A stretch of 64,000 nt of DNA from Timema cristinae. Its lineage: Eukaryota; Arthropoda; Insecta; Phasmatodea; Timematidae. The number at the start of each line of letters is the position of its first letter. Positions within the stretch are counted from its first letter, which is position 1. The DNA is taken from the NCBI GenBank assembly GCA_039000515.1, contig JBCFYV010001001.1:13787620-13851619 (forward strand), in the 5' to 3' direction. The notes beneath the pieces are model-generated. The model was not told the origin of the DNA. It made no database searches and worked only from the letters and a program-made list of their open reading frames with translations. A program made the position numbers and the translations under genes. Shown one piece after another: positions 10,806 through 21,711 of this stretch.

Positions 10806-12625
10806 TGCTAAAAGTTAAAACCTTTTAAAATATGAACAACTTTATACTCCAAATATTAATAAGATTTACTCATCCAATTTTAACATTTTTTAAATTTAAT
10901 ATTCTTCTCTATTAAATTTTTAATACCCATGTATTTTTTTTAACGCTGTAAACCACAAATTTTGCTCTAAAGGAAAAAAAAACAAATGAATATTTTATAT
11001 TTCAAAATATATAAAACGAAGTTATTAACATGCTCTGAAATTTAAATTACTTTCCAAATAGTAAAACAAAACTATTTTTTAAAAAAACTTTAAAATTCAA
11101 GGACTACCCCGGTCAAATCCAAAAATATATTAAATATTTTTTAATGATTTCCCAAAAGAGTTGAGTGGTTGTTGCCCCGTGGGTAACATTTGAAGAGGAA
11201 CAGGTAGCGTAATCCGTTTCCATGGCCACTTAATTTAGGCAATGCCACCCATGTATCATTCTATTGTGTGTTAATATGCAAAGCGGGGGCATGAGTTGAC
11301 ACGATTCTAGCTTTACAAGCGCACACACATCTATCTAGCCTTCCCCCCATCTCCATAACCCCGCTCCTGACACCCCCCCCTTCTCCCTTTCTACTGTTCC
11401 ACAAGTTAGATCGCTTCGTTTACATCATCCAGAACTAAACCGCTACAATCCTAATTCTATTTTATTACTCACATTTAACATCGTATAACACACTGTGAGC
11501 GGAATTCAAGGTCTAGGGAAAGTGTCACTAATTTGTATCCAATTGTTTAACGATTTATCTTTTGTCTGTTAGAACTGTCTAAGAGACTTTTAAAATATTT
11601 GATGCGTTCAAGAACACTGAGCAGCAGTTAAAAATATGTAAATGACTCGATTCAAGGTAATCAATAGCAAACAAACATGTATTTAGTTATTTACGGTTTA
11701 TAGTTACTTTAACCCAATTAAAATATTACCTTAGTATTTTTTTTTTTAATTTAATAGTTATTCCCCAATAGGTTTGGTTAAATTTAGACGCTTACATTTG
11801 GTAAAATATTAAACTATGTATCAAAATGGTTGAAATTATATTATAATTCAAATTTATAAAGTCTTGATTTTTTTTAAATAATGACATGTTTATTATAAGC
11901 ATCTTACAATTATTTATTTTGTTTCCAAACACCAAACATGATTATTTTGGCCGGTTAATATAAGTATCAGAAACTAATAAATATGAATAGTAGGCTACCA
12001 TATAATACTTAATATATTGTGCTCAAATACTTACCTAATTTTATGGAAACAATGTACAATCTTTCGTTATTTGGCAAAAAATTTTGCAAAATTTTATTTT
12101 AATATTCCTGAACAAATGATTTAATAATTATATATTATTATATTTACACTGAAATTGATTTAAATTATAGGAGACATAGCTTGTATTATGTATTAATGAT
12201 ATGCTTGTACATTTGTGGTGTTATTAATAATGGCGGAAAATGATTTATTTTATTTATTTATTTATTTGAGGTATTTAACGCACAATTTCTGAACCAACAG
12301 ATTATATCAGCAAACGAAAACGAAAATTAACATAATTGTATATTAGTTATGTTAAACTACATCACTGTGTTAATAATACTTTTCATTGAAATTGGATTAA
12401 ATGGGTGGATTATTTAAATATATTTTTTGCAGGCTTAGATTATATTTAATGTAAAGAATTTTGTAGAAAACCCATTTTTATTACAGTAGCTCAAGATTGA
12501 CACCTGTCTATTATGAAAGCCTTTGGATAGTATGAAATGTTAGAAACCACCCTATTTTATTCAAACCATAGTATCATTGATAGAATAATACACAATATAA
12601 TCTTTGAACTATCTATTGCTACAAA
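10806..12625. other. No supported gene
   Basis: AT-rich, with a slightly more G+C-rich patch at 11160-11410 that ends in C-runs. No frame, repeat family or splice-bounded exon that I can support. Confidence 0.5.
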
Positions 12626-12626
12626 C

Positions 12627-12690
<64 letters not shown>
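12626..12690. repeat. (ATT)n microsatellite
   Basis: About 20 ATT repeats. The tail motif of SINE-A/B is absent on both sides, so this one is not an obvious SINE tail. Confidence 0.9.
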
Positions 12691-12838
12691 ATTATATATG
12701 AGCTTGAAATGTTGGATTGAAGTTTTGAAACAAATACATGTTTGAAGGATTAATCGTTGTCTTCACAAAGATAGTTACTCCCATGTCAATCCTAGTAGAT
12801 ATTCTACAGGTGATTAATATATTTACTTCCGTTTTCAG

Positions 12839-12919
12839 ACAACCAATCCTAGAGACTCAATCTGCTTTGGGAAAGACGAGGCGAAAGAAACGTGAAATAT
12901 TGTCGGTAGCCTGTATATG
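12839..12919 (+). CDS. Weak candidate internal exon
   Basis: A strong acceptor (TTTACTTCCGTTTTCAG) opens a frame of 27 codons that includes PILETQSALGKTRRKKREIL and reaches a possible donor ATG|GTAACT at 12920. The only other support is the acceptor and somewhat higher G+C. There is no domain, and chance is quite possible. Confidence 0.22.
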
Positions 12920-13682
12920 GTAACTAGTCGGTTACGAAAATTTATATTCGATCCCTTTAACTCACCTTTCTTATTAACCTTTTATGACCTTAATTTTTGT
13001 GTCTTGATCTGTCCGTGATATGTGTAGCCGTCTGGCGTGACTGGTAGAATCTATTTGGTCTATCTAACCAAGTCTTACAAAGTCTAATTAACCCTTTTTT
13101 TTCATGTGTTCATTTATCATGGAGTAAAATGGTGTTGCCTGATGAAGATGTATTGTGGTGAGAAAAGAATGTTTCGCACTTTTTTATTTCAGTTTTAGGT
13201 TAAGTTTTATTATCTTTACTAGTATTTTTAATGTACGCTACTTTAATTTGATATGTGATCATTTTAGTTTTAAAAAAAATTAAAGTTATTTTCCTAATAT
13301 AATTTGATAGGTAAAATTTTGTTTACAAAATTAATTATTGTTTTTATTTAGGTATTTAACGGGAATTTTACAAATCGACTGATTATATCAGTACAAGACC
13401 TATAAACTAACTTAAATCTATAAGAGACACAACAAGTACCCCTGCCATTAATTAATCACCGTAAAGGAGGAAACCACAATTTATTGAATGATATATTTTT
13501 CGGCCATGCTGGGAATCGAAATTTGACTTAAATTTAACCCAATATGGTGTACTGAAAGTTGTTTACCACGTGATTTTCATGGTTTATTTTTCATTTTCTC
13601 TACAGAAAAAAGGAAAGAGAAATACCTCTTGAATACCCTTCCCCTTTCTGTAAATTAGTATGGACAAGCTAATATTCATTTA
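12920..13682. other. No supported gene
   Basis: Mostly AT-rich. Near 13135-13180 the words GCCTGATGAAGATG and TTTCGCAC recall the termini of Penelope-like elements; see findings. Confidence 0.4.
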
Positions 13683-13856
13683 GCACCACGTCTTACTACC
13701 CGTTTGGGTTATATGCTTAAGTACTAAATAAGCTAATGGTTTAGGAATGACTAAGGTTGAATATAAAGGAAGTTAACCCACATTTTCATAGAGGAGAGTG
13801 GAAAACCATTTAGGAAAAACCACCCCCAGTTCACCCGAGTGAGATTAGAACCTAGC
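13683..13856 (-). mobile_element. SINE-B copy, 5' truncated
   Basis: The tail GCACCACGTCTTACTACCCG and body are well kept on the minus strand. The copy stops in the B-box region (GAGTGAGATTAGAACC). Confidence 0.75.
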
Positions 13857-13954
13857 TAATAACCATGTGAAATCATTATAGATTATTTTAGTAATAAAGC
13901 ATCGCTCCTTTCCGTGGAAAAGTGGTTAGGTATTTTAAATACCTGTTCTAAGTA

Positions 13955-14129
13955 AGGTTGAATTTAGAGGAAATGTGCACGGATTTGCAGGAAGAAAGAG
14001 TGGAAAAACATTTAGAAAAAAATCCCCCTTAATACACCCGACCGGGATTAAAACCCCATTATCCCCGTTATCATCAGTATATTATATTGCAAGTGTGACG
14101 CCTTAGACTATGTGGCCACCGAGGCAGGT
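13955..14129 (-). mobile_element. SINE-B copy, tail missing
   Basis: Starts inside the body (GTTGAATTTAGAGGAAATGT) and continues through the B box to the tRNA 5' end GGCCACCGAGGCAGGT. Confidence 0.7.
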
Positions 14130-14324
14130 GAAAAAAAATTCTTCAAGTTTTGTATTCAACATGATTTAATTATTTTGTAAGGTTTATTTGAAGGTCTACT
14201 AAGTTAGTTAATTAACTAGTAAATAAGGTTTGTACTATGAGAAGTAGGTTTGTAAGCTGTGTTTTGTACTAGGGTAAGTTATAATGACAGTTTGTGTGTT
14301 ATATTAGTTAGTTCATAATATGGT

Positions 14325-14460
14325 TCGTCAGTAACGGGTAGGTCGTTGCTTGATACCCAGCTGGGTGAACTAAGATTGTTTTTCCTTGAATGGCTTATCC
14401 TTCTCCCACCAGGCAAGTGCGGGTACATTTAATCCTAAACAATACCTTCCTCATCCCTCC
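14325..14460 (+). mobile_element. SINE-B fragment, degenerate
   Basis: The blocks CCAGCTGGGTGAACTAAG, TTTTTCCTTGAATGGCTT and GGCAAGTGCGGGTACATTTA follow the SINE-B body order on the plus strand. The head and tail are decayed. Confidence 0.5.
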
Positions 14461-14627
14461 CTTCCTTGTCAGTGTGGATTTAAAGATAGCCTAGACCAGA
14501 AGTAAGAAATGTAATACGAACAAATATAATGGTTTAATAAATGATTTATTTGTTTAATAACATAAAATTACGATTTTAAAAATAATAATATATTAAGTTG
14601 CAAATATTCCCTGGAACAGATTTTTTT

Positions 14628-14877
14628 ATATCGCCTCGTCATACGACCCGTCAAGGCTATACGCATGAATGATAATTATTTTACACGGGTAAGTATGAAG
14701 AAGGAATCAATTTAAACGTATTAAATCCGAATTTTCTTGGAAGAAGGGTGGGAAACCATATATTATAAACAACTCTCAGAAGACCAGAGCAAGATTCAAA
14801 CCCAAATCACCCCGTCATTAACAGGCCAGTTTAACACTAAAGTGACACCTTGGACCATTTGGCCACTGAGGTGGGCT
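14628..14877 (-). mobile_element. SINE-B copy, diverged
   Basis: Tail CGCCTCGTCATACGACCCG at the left edge and 5' end TTTGGCCACTGAGGTGGG at the right edge; the body is recognisable but old. Confidence 0.65.
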
Positions 14878-15074
14878 AGAAAAGAGTTAATCTTACTGTA
14901 TTATAGCAACACGATACGAAGGGTACCTTCTGACATTCCAATATGCTACTAATAAGAAAATATATACACTAAGAAAACGATCAAAAGAAAGTAAAGTTGA
15001 TTTCAAGTTATCCATCAATATGTCTGAATGATGACAGCCAATCAATCTCTGACAAATTTCTAGTAGCAACGAGA

Positions 15075-15300
15075 GTGTGACGTCACACATTTCGAAGGCG
15101 TACTAAAAGCTAGCGATGTGTGCACCCGAGGTTAAAAATTTGCGTAATTTGTAGCGCGTAATCTTCCCGTCTTAGCGCTACGAGCCAAGCGTTATTAACC
15201 TATTGGATGATAGATGATTGTTGACGTTTCAAACTAGCTTTGTTTTGCTTCGGCGTCTTCGAAGTATAAATTAGGTGCAAGTGAACATCCCTCTTAAATG
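15075..15300 (+). promoter_or_regulatory. Candidate promoter: palindromic CRE, inverted CCAAT, TATA
   Basis: A local rise in CpG holds a perfect 14-bp palindrome GTGTGACGTCACAC (15075-15088), which contains the ATF/CREB octamer TGACGTCA. An ATTGG (inverted CCAAT) lies near 15203, and TATAAAT near 15265. The spacing would put a plus-strand start near 15295. No convincing coding exon follows; the first ATGs open only short frames. The sites are seen directly, but promoter function is inference. Confidence 0.3.
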
Positions 15301-15607
15301 TAATAAGGATTTTTTTTTTAAACTAATGAGCGTATGTGAGCACGAACTAGCGAAATTTAATTTTAACTGTCTTGTGACTTCTATAGTTATATAAACATCA
15401 AAGCTTTATTACAATTGAAATTAATATTTTAGATAATAAAAGTAAAAGTGCTGATTATTTAATACTTATTGGTCAATCATAATATGTTTACCAAGTAATT
15501 TTACACGCGTGTAGGCCTACTCTTAAGAGTAAATTGTTCCTCAAATTTACTTAGTATGTGTGTAAGGTACAATTAATGATTATTTCATTAATTTAATCGT
15601 ACAAAAA

Positions 15608-15850
15608 CCCGCCTTGGTGGCGTACTTGGCTAACGCGCTAGTCGTGTTGAGCTCAACTGCTGAGGATGGGGAGATCGAGGTTTGAATCTCGGTCGGGTGA
15701 ACTGGAGGTGGCTTTTCCTAAATGATTATCCACTCTACCTCCACGCAAATGCGGGTTCACATCCAATATTTCAACCTTCCCAATTTCTAATCCATTAGCA
15801 TAATTAGTACTTAAAGTGTATAACCCGAATGGGTAGTAAGACGCGGTGCT
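15608..15850 (+). mobile_element. SINE-B reference copy with target-site duplication
   Basis: Full length: head CCCGCCTTGGTGGCGTACTT, A-box region GGCTAACGCGCTAGTCGTG, B box GGTTTGAATCTCGGTCGGGT, body CCACGCAAATGCGGGTTCAC, tail GGTAGTAAGACGCGGTGCTA. AATCGTACAAAA lies on both sides (15596 and 15869), a 12-bp duplication. About 243 bp without the flanks. No ORF; it depends on a LINE for movement. Confidence 0.9.
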
Positions 15851-16014
15851 AAATGATAAAAAATAAATAATCGTACAAAAGCAAAAGAAAGATTAAATGT
15901 AATTTAAAATAGTTTAACATCAATTATGAACAATATTTTCTAATTAAAAACCAATTTAAAGTGTTCGAAAACAAGGTGCCTTGGAATATATTTGGTCCAA
16001 TTAAAGATTAGGGT

Positions 16015-16350
16015 GCTGGGGAGTGTAGGGCGTCACATAATGATGAGTTACATACCCTGTACTCATCACAAGATATTATTAGAATAATCAAGTCAGGTAG
16101 ACTCCAGTTGTCAGGAAATTCAGTTCGTATGAGAGATTCTAGAACCGTGTGCAGGGTTCTGACCGGCAACTCCAATAGGAAGAGACCATCGAGAAGACGT
16201 AGACGCAGATGGGAGGATAACATTAGAATGGATCTGATAGAGATAGGGATGTAATAAGGTGGACTGGTTAGAACGATCTCAAGATAGCGATAAGTGGCGT
16301 ACTTTTGTAAGTAAGGCAGTGAACTTTAGAGTTCCTAATGGTTATAGAGT
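16015..16350 (+). mobile_element. LINE 3' coding relic
   Basis: Codons 16177-16251 read RKRPSRRRRRRWEDNIRMDL and then IEIG. This R-rich segment followed by W-E-D-N-I-x-M-D-L is widespread near the C-terminus of non-LTR retrotransposon ORFs in arthropod genomes (from memory of the family). Downstream the frame breaks, but the bases still carry the next motif (GGACTGGTTAGAACGATCTC). The 3' part matches 9641-9800. Inactive. Confidence 0.5.
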
Positions 16351-16614
16351 AAGTTTACTTAAAACAATATTATTCAAGCTAAAAATTACTAAATTGGTTT
16401 TGTTGTATTTTAAAATAAATAATTTATTTTCATAATCTACACAATTACATTAATAACAATGAATTTCTGCATTTACGAAAGCTTTTTTTTTTTCGAAATA
16501 TCTATTACAATTTTCAATTCATAAAAAAAAATTTTTTTTGCGATTTTTTTTTTAATATATAAATCACGTCTAGACAAAATATAAATAAAGTGCAAACATT
16601 TTATTATTAAGTTA

Positions 16615-16886
16615 CCCGCCTCGGTGGCGTAGTTGGCTAACGCACTTGTGTTGAGCTCGACTGCTGAGGACGGGGAGATCGAGGTTCGAATCTCGGTCGG
16701 GTGAACTGGGGTGGTTTTTCCTAAATGGTTTTCCACTCTCCCTCCACGCAAATGCGGGTTCGCTGCCTCTAATTCAACCTTCCCCACTCCTAATCCATTA
16801 GCGTAATTAGTACTTAAAAGCGTATAACCCGAACGGGTAGTAAGACGCGGTGTTAAATATTATTATTATTATTATTATTATTATTA
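16615..16886 (+). mobile_element. SINE-B, full length, with (ATT)n tail and target-site duplication
   Basis: Head CCCGCCTCGGTGGCGTAGTT through tail GTAGTAAGACGCGGTGTTA, followed by nine ATT units. ATTATTAAGTTA precedes the head and follows the tail. Among the least mutated copies, so probably recent. Confidence 0.9.
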
Positions 16887-17178
16887 AGTTATTTCGTTGT
16901 TTTATTAGGGATTCTTAATTTTAATGTATTAATTAAGAAACATACTTATGATGTTGTCATGTCAACTGTTATATTTAACTGTGAGAGAACCTAATAACTT
17001 CTTTTCACAAACTGATTTTTAACCTACCACCAATTACGACACAAAACATCCTGATAAGTTTTACAAAAGTTTGAATTAAACCAAGCATACGTATCTATAA
17101 CTCTAAATAGTCAATTTTCGTCCTCAGTACATTTATATAACTAGTTATTAGTCATAAGAGTAGTACGCTTGAGCTAAC
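16887..17178. other. AT-rich DNA, no supported feature
   Basis: Nothing recognisable. Confidence 0.5.
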
Positions 17179-17515
17179 CGGCCTCGTTATATAGTGGTTA
17201 GAGTCTCTGGCTGCTGACCTAGAGTTCCCGGGTTCAATTCACTGTTAGTACTGGGGGATTTTTCTCTAGAGGGGAATAATTTACATGATCACCAGGTTTT
17301 GGTTAATCTGGCTTAAGTTATTTTAAGATCTTCACTGGCTCTATCCCGTCATATTCACTACCATCATCCTGTCATCTCATTATTAGATGGAAAGAGCCAA
17401 CACGGGCAGAAAGTACAATCAGTACATTCGAGCGTCCTCTTGGCAACGGTACATTAGTACTAGCTAATCTTTCCGCAAACTGAGCTTCAGACTGATATAG
17501 CCTAAACATGAAATA
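17179..17515 (+). mobile_element. SINE-C, full-length copy
   Basis: A tRNA-like head with A box TATAGTGGTTAGAG and B box GGGTTCAATTC, then GGGGAATAATTTACATGATC and TTTTAAGATCTTCACTGGCT, with 3' words ACGGTACATTAGTACTAGCT and AATCTTTCCGCAAACTGAG. It co-aligns with 2694-3030 throughout. Confidence 0.75.
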
Positions 17516-17787
17516 TTATTATTACGCTTAAGCGAGTGACTTGAACTATCCACTCTAGCCTTCTCATCATAACTAATAGAATGAGTAGGGTTCATAGTTA
17601 AGGAACTGCACCAGCGTTATCTTAAATCGAAGAAATGAGAAAAGCTTTTCTTAAGTGAATCTTAATTTTATATACAATACCATTGATGGGTATGATTAAT
17701 ATTTACTCTCAATGCACCGGAAATGGACCATGCTTAAAAAAAGTAAATGTTACCTGAAAGAAATTTAAAATTGTAAAATTTTTGGAG

Positions 17788-17960
17788 ACCCGCATTGGTA
17801 GGCGTATGAGCCAAGGTGTCAATTTTGGCCCATCTGGTTTGCCAGTGACGGGGGTTTGGGGCTTTAATATAGGCAGGACGTACTTAGATTTTTCCTATAT
17901 AATTTCCAAACCAAACCCACGAAAATGGCGCTAAATTCTTTAAATAATTACCTTACTTCT
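17788..17960 (+). mobile_element. SINE-B-like fragment, very diverged
   Basis: GACCCGCATTGGTAGGCGTA and the later CCAAACCCACGAAAATGG keep SINE-B order, but the B box is corrupted (GGGGTTTGGGGCTTTAA). It abuts a younger SINE-B at 17991. Confidence 0.4.
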
Positions 17961-17990
17961 TCTTAATACCTAAGTGTAAATACGTGATTA

Positions 17991-18234
17991 CCCACCTCGG
18001 TGGCGTAGTTAGCCAACGCGCTGGCTTCGTGTTGAGCTAGACTACCAAGGATGGGAAGAACGAGGTTCAAATCTCGGTCGGGTGAACTGAGGGTGGTTTT
18101 TACTCAATGATTTTCCACTCTACTTCTACACAAACGTGGGTTCACTTCATCAAATTCAACTTTCCCAATTCCTAATCTATTGGCGTAAATAGTACTTAAG
18201 TGTATAATCCAAACGGGTAGTAAGACGCGGTGCT
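17991..18234 (+). mobile_element. SINE-B, full length
   Basis: CCCACCTCGGTGGCGTAGTT head, B box GGTTCAAATCTCGGTCGGGT, and tail GGTAGTAAGACGCGGTGCTA. No convincing target-site duplication was found. Confidence 0.85.
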
Positions 18235-18262
18235 ATAATTTAATTTATTTTTTAGATAAGGG

Positions 18263-18294
18263 ATTAAACTGAATGGGTAGTAAGACTTAGTACA
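18263..18294 (+). mobile_element. SINE tail fragment
   Basis: AACTGAATGGGTAGTAAGAC is the shared SINE-A/B tail alone, 28 bp after a complete copy; a 5'-truncated insertion or a local duplication of the tail. Confidence 0.6.
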
Positions 18295-18501
18295 CATAAT
18301 AAAATTCATTTCCTTTTTTCTTAGTATGAAATTTACTAACGCTTATAAAATATTACAGCAAAAAACCAATTTGTTAATACAAAATGCTTGTAGATAATGA
18401 ATTTTTTTTAGTTTGAACCAAAATATAAATCAAAACCTTTAAACGATTTAAATTTTACCTCAATCCCTTTAAGGTCATATCATATTTCAACATGGAAATC
18501 A

Positions 18502-18773
18502 CCCACTTAACTGGCCGCGTGGTCCTACGAGCTACTCTTTCAGTAGACGAGATCACCGATAACGGGAAGATCGAGGCTCGAATCTCGGTCGGGTGTACTG
18601 AGAGTGGTTTTCTCCAAATATAGTTTTACATTCTTCCTCCACGTAAATGCGGATACACTTCCTTTAAATATAACCTTTCTAATTCTTAAACCCATTAGCG
18701 TTATAATTAATATATATGCGTAAAAACCGAACGAGTAGTAAGGCCCGGTGCTAAAAAAAAAAAAAAAAAAAAA
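18502..18773 (+). mobile_element. SINE-B variant with poly-A tail
   Basis: Head CCCACTTAACTGGCCGCGTG, B box GGCTCGAATCTCGGTCGGGT and a mutated tail GAGTAGTAAGGCCCGGTGCT, then a run of about 20 A instead of ATT units. Confidence 0.8.
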
Positions 18774-18779
18774 TAGAAA

Positions 18780-18960
18780 TCACCCATATTGATGGTCGCG
18801 TGGGCTAATCCGTCATTATCGTATTAGACTAGATTGTCAGTGACGCAGATATTGGTGCTCGAACCCCAGTCGAGTGTAATGAGGTTTTTTTTTAATACAT
18901 AAATGGTTTTCCACTCTTCTTATAAACGAATGTGGCCACAGTTCCTCTAATATTCTACCT
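18780..18960 (+). mobile_element. SINE-B variant, 3' truncated
   Basis: A second head, CACCCATATTGATGGTCGCG, follows six bases after the poly-A of the previous copy. The B box GGTGCTCGAACCCCAGTCG is present and the tail is lost. The two copies form a direct tandem. Confidence 0.65.
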
Positions 18961-19000
18961 CGCTCATACCAAAACGCGCAAAGCGTGAACAAGTACTGAG

Positions 19001-19324
19001 TCAAAGGGAGAAATAAACAGCATGGAAATCCAAGGGCAAGAACGAAAATGGCTCTTGGTGGGTTGTTGACAAACGCCACTCGATCGTTAGTCGGGACTGA
19101 AATGTGTCCCTCGTTCTGTCTTGAGAAGATCTGACGCTATCATCGACTAGTGTGATGTCATCATAACGAGGAATTAAGATACGTTCCCCGGGACTTTTCA
19201 AAGAACCGATACAAAAAAGGCGCACCAGGAATTTTGGATTAGACTGCGCTGTGAAGTGCAAAATCTGCACAAGTCCAGTATTTAAATATAAAGATTTAAA
19301 GGGTGCATGAATAATATTAATATA
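19001..19324 (-). other. Open frame of unknown origin
   Basis: A minus-strand frame continues from the SINE-D tail at 19387 to a stop at 19001 (128 codons from the first ATG). The first 20 or so codons fall in SINE-D, so the ATG is not host-derived. The rest (for example ERILIPRYDDITLVDDSVR) lies in DNA of higher G+C than the surroundings and matches nothing I recognise. It may be another mobile element. Confidence 0.3.
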
Positions 19325-19735
19325 ATAATGAGTCTTCAACCCGAGGGTTGGTCTCATTGGGTTTTTCATCCCTATTGAACTGGGCATACTATCAACCCTT
19401 CAGTCGGTTATTGGTGCCTGCACCATCTGGGAGAAATCACATGTCCTAGGGAAGTCCTGAAAGTGTGGTGGTTTCCCTGTTGCTTTCCGAACTGCATTGC
19501 TACGAGTGAGTGAGGAAAAGCACACACATTTTCCTGGAGAGGTATTTTCAACTAATTTCCAGGGTTCTTTTAAATGTAACAACCGACAAGGGGTAGAAAG
19601 ATTTACTTCCCCTTCAAAGAAAGTTGTTCTACGCGTTTTCATCGCTTGGTAAAAATCCGTCGACCTCATTCGGGTTTGAACCCACGAACATCGGGTCCTG
19701 AGGCAAGTTTTTTACCCTAATAACACAGAGCCCAC
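19325..19735 (-). mobile_element. SINE-D copy, near full length
   Basis: On the minus strand the head has a B-box-like GTGGGTTCAAACCCGAATG followed by GTCGACGGATTTTTACC. The body is GGGGAAGTAAATCTTTC, CCTGGAAATTAGTTG, then a 3' part with GGTGCAGGCACCAATAACCG and CCAACCCTCGGGTTGAAGA. The same order is found at 38126-38525, 29550-29802 and 45240-45442. Its 5' end abuts an FB1 copy. Confidence 0.7.
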
Positions 19736-19739
19736 AACA

Positions 19740-20092
19740 TTAAGGTGGGGTGGAAGGGAACGCGAGTCAAGGGCAGTGTTTTTGCACTTTTTTTATAAAA
19801 ACTTTTTTTGCCTAAATAAATCAAATATTGCTCCAGTAGAGATCTAGAGTTTAATTTCCTTCACATGGTGATTTCAACAGCTATAGAATGTCTGTCAACG
19901 ATGTCCTGGAATTTAATGACCATTTTTTATCTTCATTTAAAAAGTTCTCAATCAAATGCAACTATGGTAATTACAGATATTCAAAAAACTGTTGATATCA
20001 CCATTTGTAACAATATTTTAATTTATTTTGAACAAAAGAAATTTTACTATAAAAACTGCAGTAACATGGTATTTTCTCGCGTTTCATTCAAT
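19740..20092. mobile_element. FB1 foldback element
   Basis: Begins TTAAGGTGGGGTGGAAGGGA and runs through GGGCAGTGTTTTTGCAC, GCTCCAGTAGAGATCTAGAG, the central CTTCATTTAAAAAGTTCTC, and the mirrored right arm (ATTTTGAACAAAAGAAATTT, AAAACTGCAGTAACATGG). The last few terminal bases are degraded. Confidence 0.7.
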
Positions 20093-20240
20093 CTAAACTT
20101 AATATAACTTTATTAAATTATTTTTTATTTATATTTCAAAAACGTAACTGTGGTGTCAAATGAGATAGGATCAACCTATTCATACCCGCTTCAGTGGTCA
20201 CGTGATCTAAGTATCAAGTTAATTCTTTATATTATTTCCA

Positions 20241-20340
20241 GTGACTAGAAGGTCAAGGAGGGAATGGCTGAATAGACTAATCATACATTCTTTCCGTGGA
20301 GGCTCTTTCCATGTCCCGATGTGATGAGATGATGGTGATA
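20241..20340 (-). mobile_element. SINE-C 3' fragment
   Basis: GAGGCTCTTTCCATGTCCCG and ATGAGATGATGGTGATAGTG are the reverse complement of the SINE-C 3' half at 17350-17400. Confidence 0.5.
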
Positions 20341-20702
20341 GTGGGTATGAGGGTGTGGAATCAGTGGATACACTTGTAGTAACAAAAAAATGATGTACGT
20401 ATCTTTTATATAGTATAAATTATAATTTAATTTGTCTAATATTAGTGTATTCTTAATCTTGTTCACTTAAAACAGTTAATGTCAAGATTTATAAAGATTG
20501 TGAGATATGTTGGGCACCACTCCTAGGACCTAGGAGAAAATAATATTAATAAAAAAAACATTTACCTCGGCTAAAACAGACAGTGGCACGACGACTCTCA
20601 ATACTCGAGACCACTGGGGAATACTTAAGATAAAACATGAACATTCAGAGAAAAAATGGATTGTTGAAACCAAATTAAGTATTTAGACTACAATAAAAAT
20701 AA

Positions 20703-20850
20703 GGGGAATGCCAGGCCCCCACCGTGGTTCGGATTCCACGTTAAACTGTAGGTCCTCCATTTCATCTCACAATCACCCTACCATAACACATTAGCGTAAG
20801 TGCGTATAACCCGAACGGGTAGTAAGACGCGGTGCTAATAATAATAATAA
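20703..20850 (+). mobile_element. SINE-A, 5' truncated, with target-site duplication
   Basis: Starts mid-body at GGGGAATGCCAGGCC and ends with the complete shared tail and four AAT units. AATAAAAATAAG before the start and after the tail is the duplication, so the 5' truncation happened during insertion, as in LINE-type reverse transcription. Confidence 0.85.
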
Positions 20851-21640
20851 AAATAAGTGTATAAAATAACAATTGTTGGAACTTTTGTGGATTTATTGTT
20901 GTTTCCTTATTTACCACATCCTAATCCTACATATGGAATTTCGTATAGTTATAATTCTAATTTTTATAAAAAATAAAATAATATTGTTGAAAAAAAGAAA
21001 AAAAAGAAAAGAAACAAAAAATCAATAAAATTAATATCTATACATAAAATAAAATGTTAATTAATTCTCTGAACTAGATAGTCTTACATGAAGCTGATTT
21101 TAGATAAAAGAAAAGAAAATATGAATTTTAAGGTTTAAGAGTTGGCTTGACCTCACCCATGAATGAGTCTATGTTGAAACAACACCAACTTCAGAAATTT
21201 GTTTCACTTTAGTAATGCTGATTCTTCCACAATTTTAAACAAAAATAAACAGTCTAGTTCTTGCACACACTCTTAACTTTCCGTTTGCTGCTCATACTTT
21301 ACATTTTAACCATTATTTCACTTTAAAAATAAATTAAATAAAGAGCTCTACAGATTTGGCTCCATGTTAGACCAACACCGAGGAAGAAGATCCAGTATCC
21401 TTCAAAAAGCCTTCCAAAAATCAAATTTAAAAATGTTCTATTCTTTACTTCCAAGTCCAAAGAGAAAACCATTATATAAAAACAAAATATAAAATGTTGG
21501 CTTTGGACTAGGGATAAAAATCAAATACAATGCAGGTTTAATATAAATATTGAAATATATGATAATTAATGTGAACAGTGTTTTCTTAAAGAACTAAATG
21601 TTTATTTCCTTCTGTCAATATTGAAAAGCGCGCTAGCTTT
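20851..21640. other. No supported gene
   Basis: AT-rich, with an A-rich run (AAAAAGAAAAGAAACAAAAA) near 20990-21020. Nothing else. Confidence 0.5.
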
Positions 21641-21711
21641 GAGTTATTTACATTGTGCCTTGTTTCTTCTTTTACGATCACGAGAATCGCTACTCACTAG
21701 TTTAACATATC

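Noticed and set aside
12626..12690. SINE tail
   Set aside because: A long ATT run, but no trace of the shared tail or of any SINE body lies on either side.
16008..16787. Minus-strand frames at 16008-16223 and 16473-16787
   Set aside because: They are antisense shadows of the LINE relic and of a SINE-B copy.
19001..19387. A 128-codon gene starting at 19387
   Set aside because: The ATG and first codons lie inside SINE-D, so this is not an intact host gene; only the remainder is reported as unexplained.
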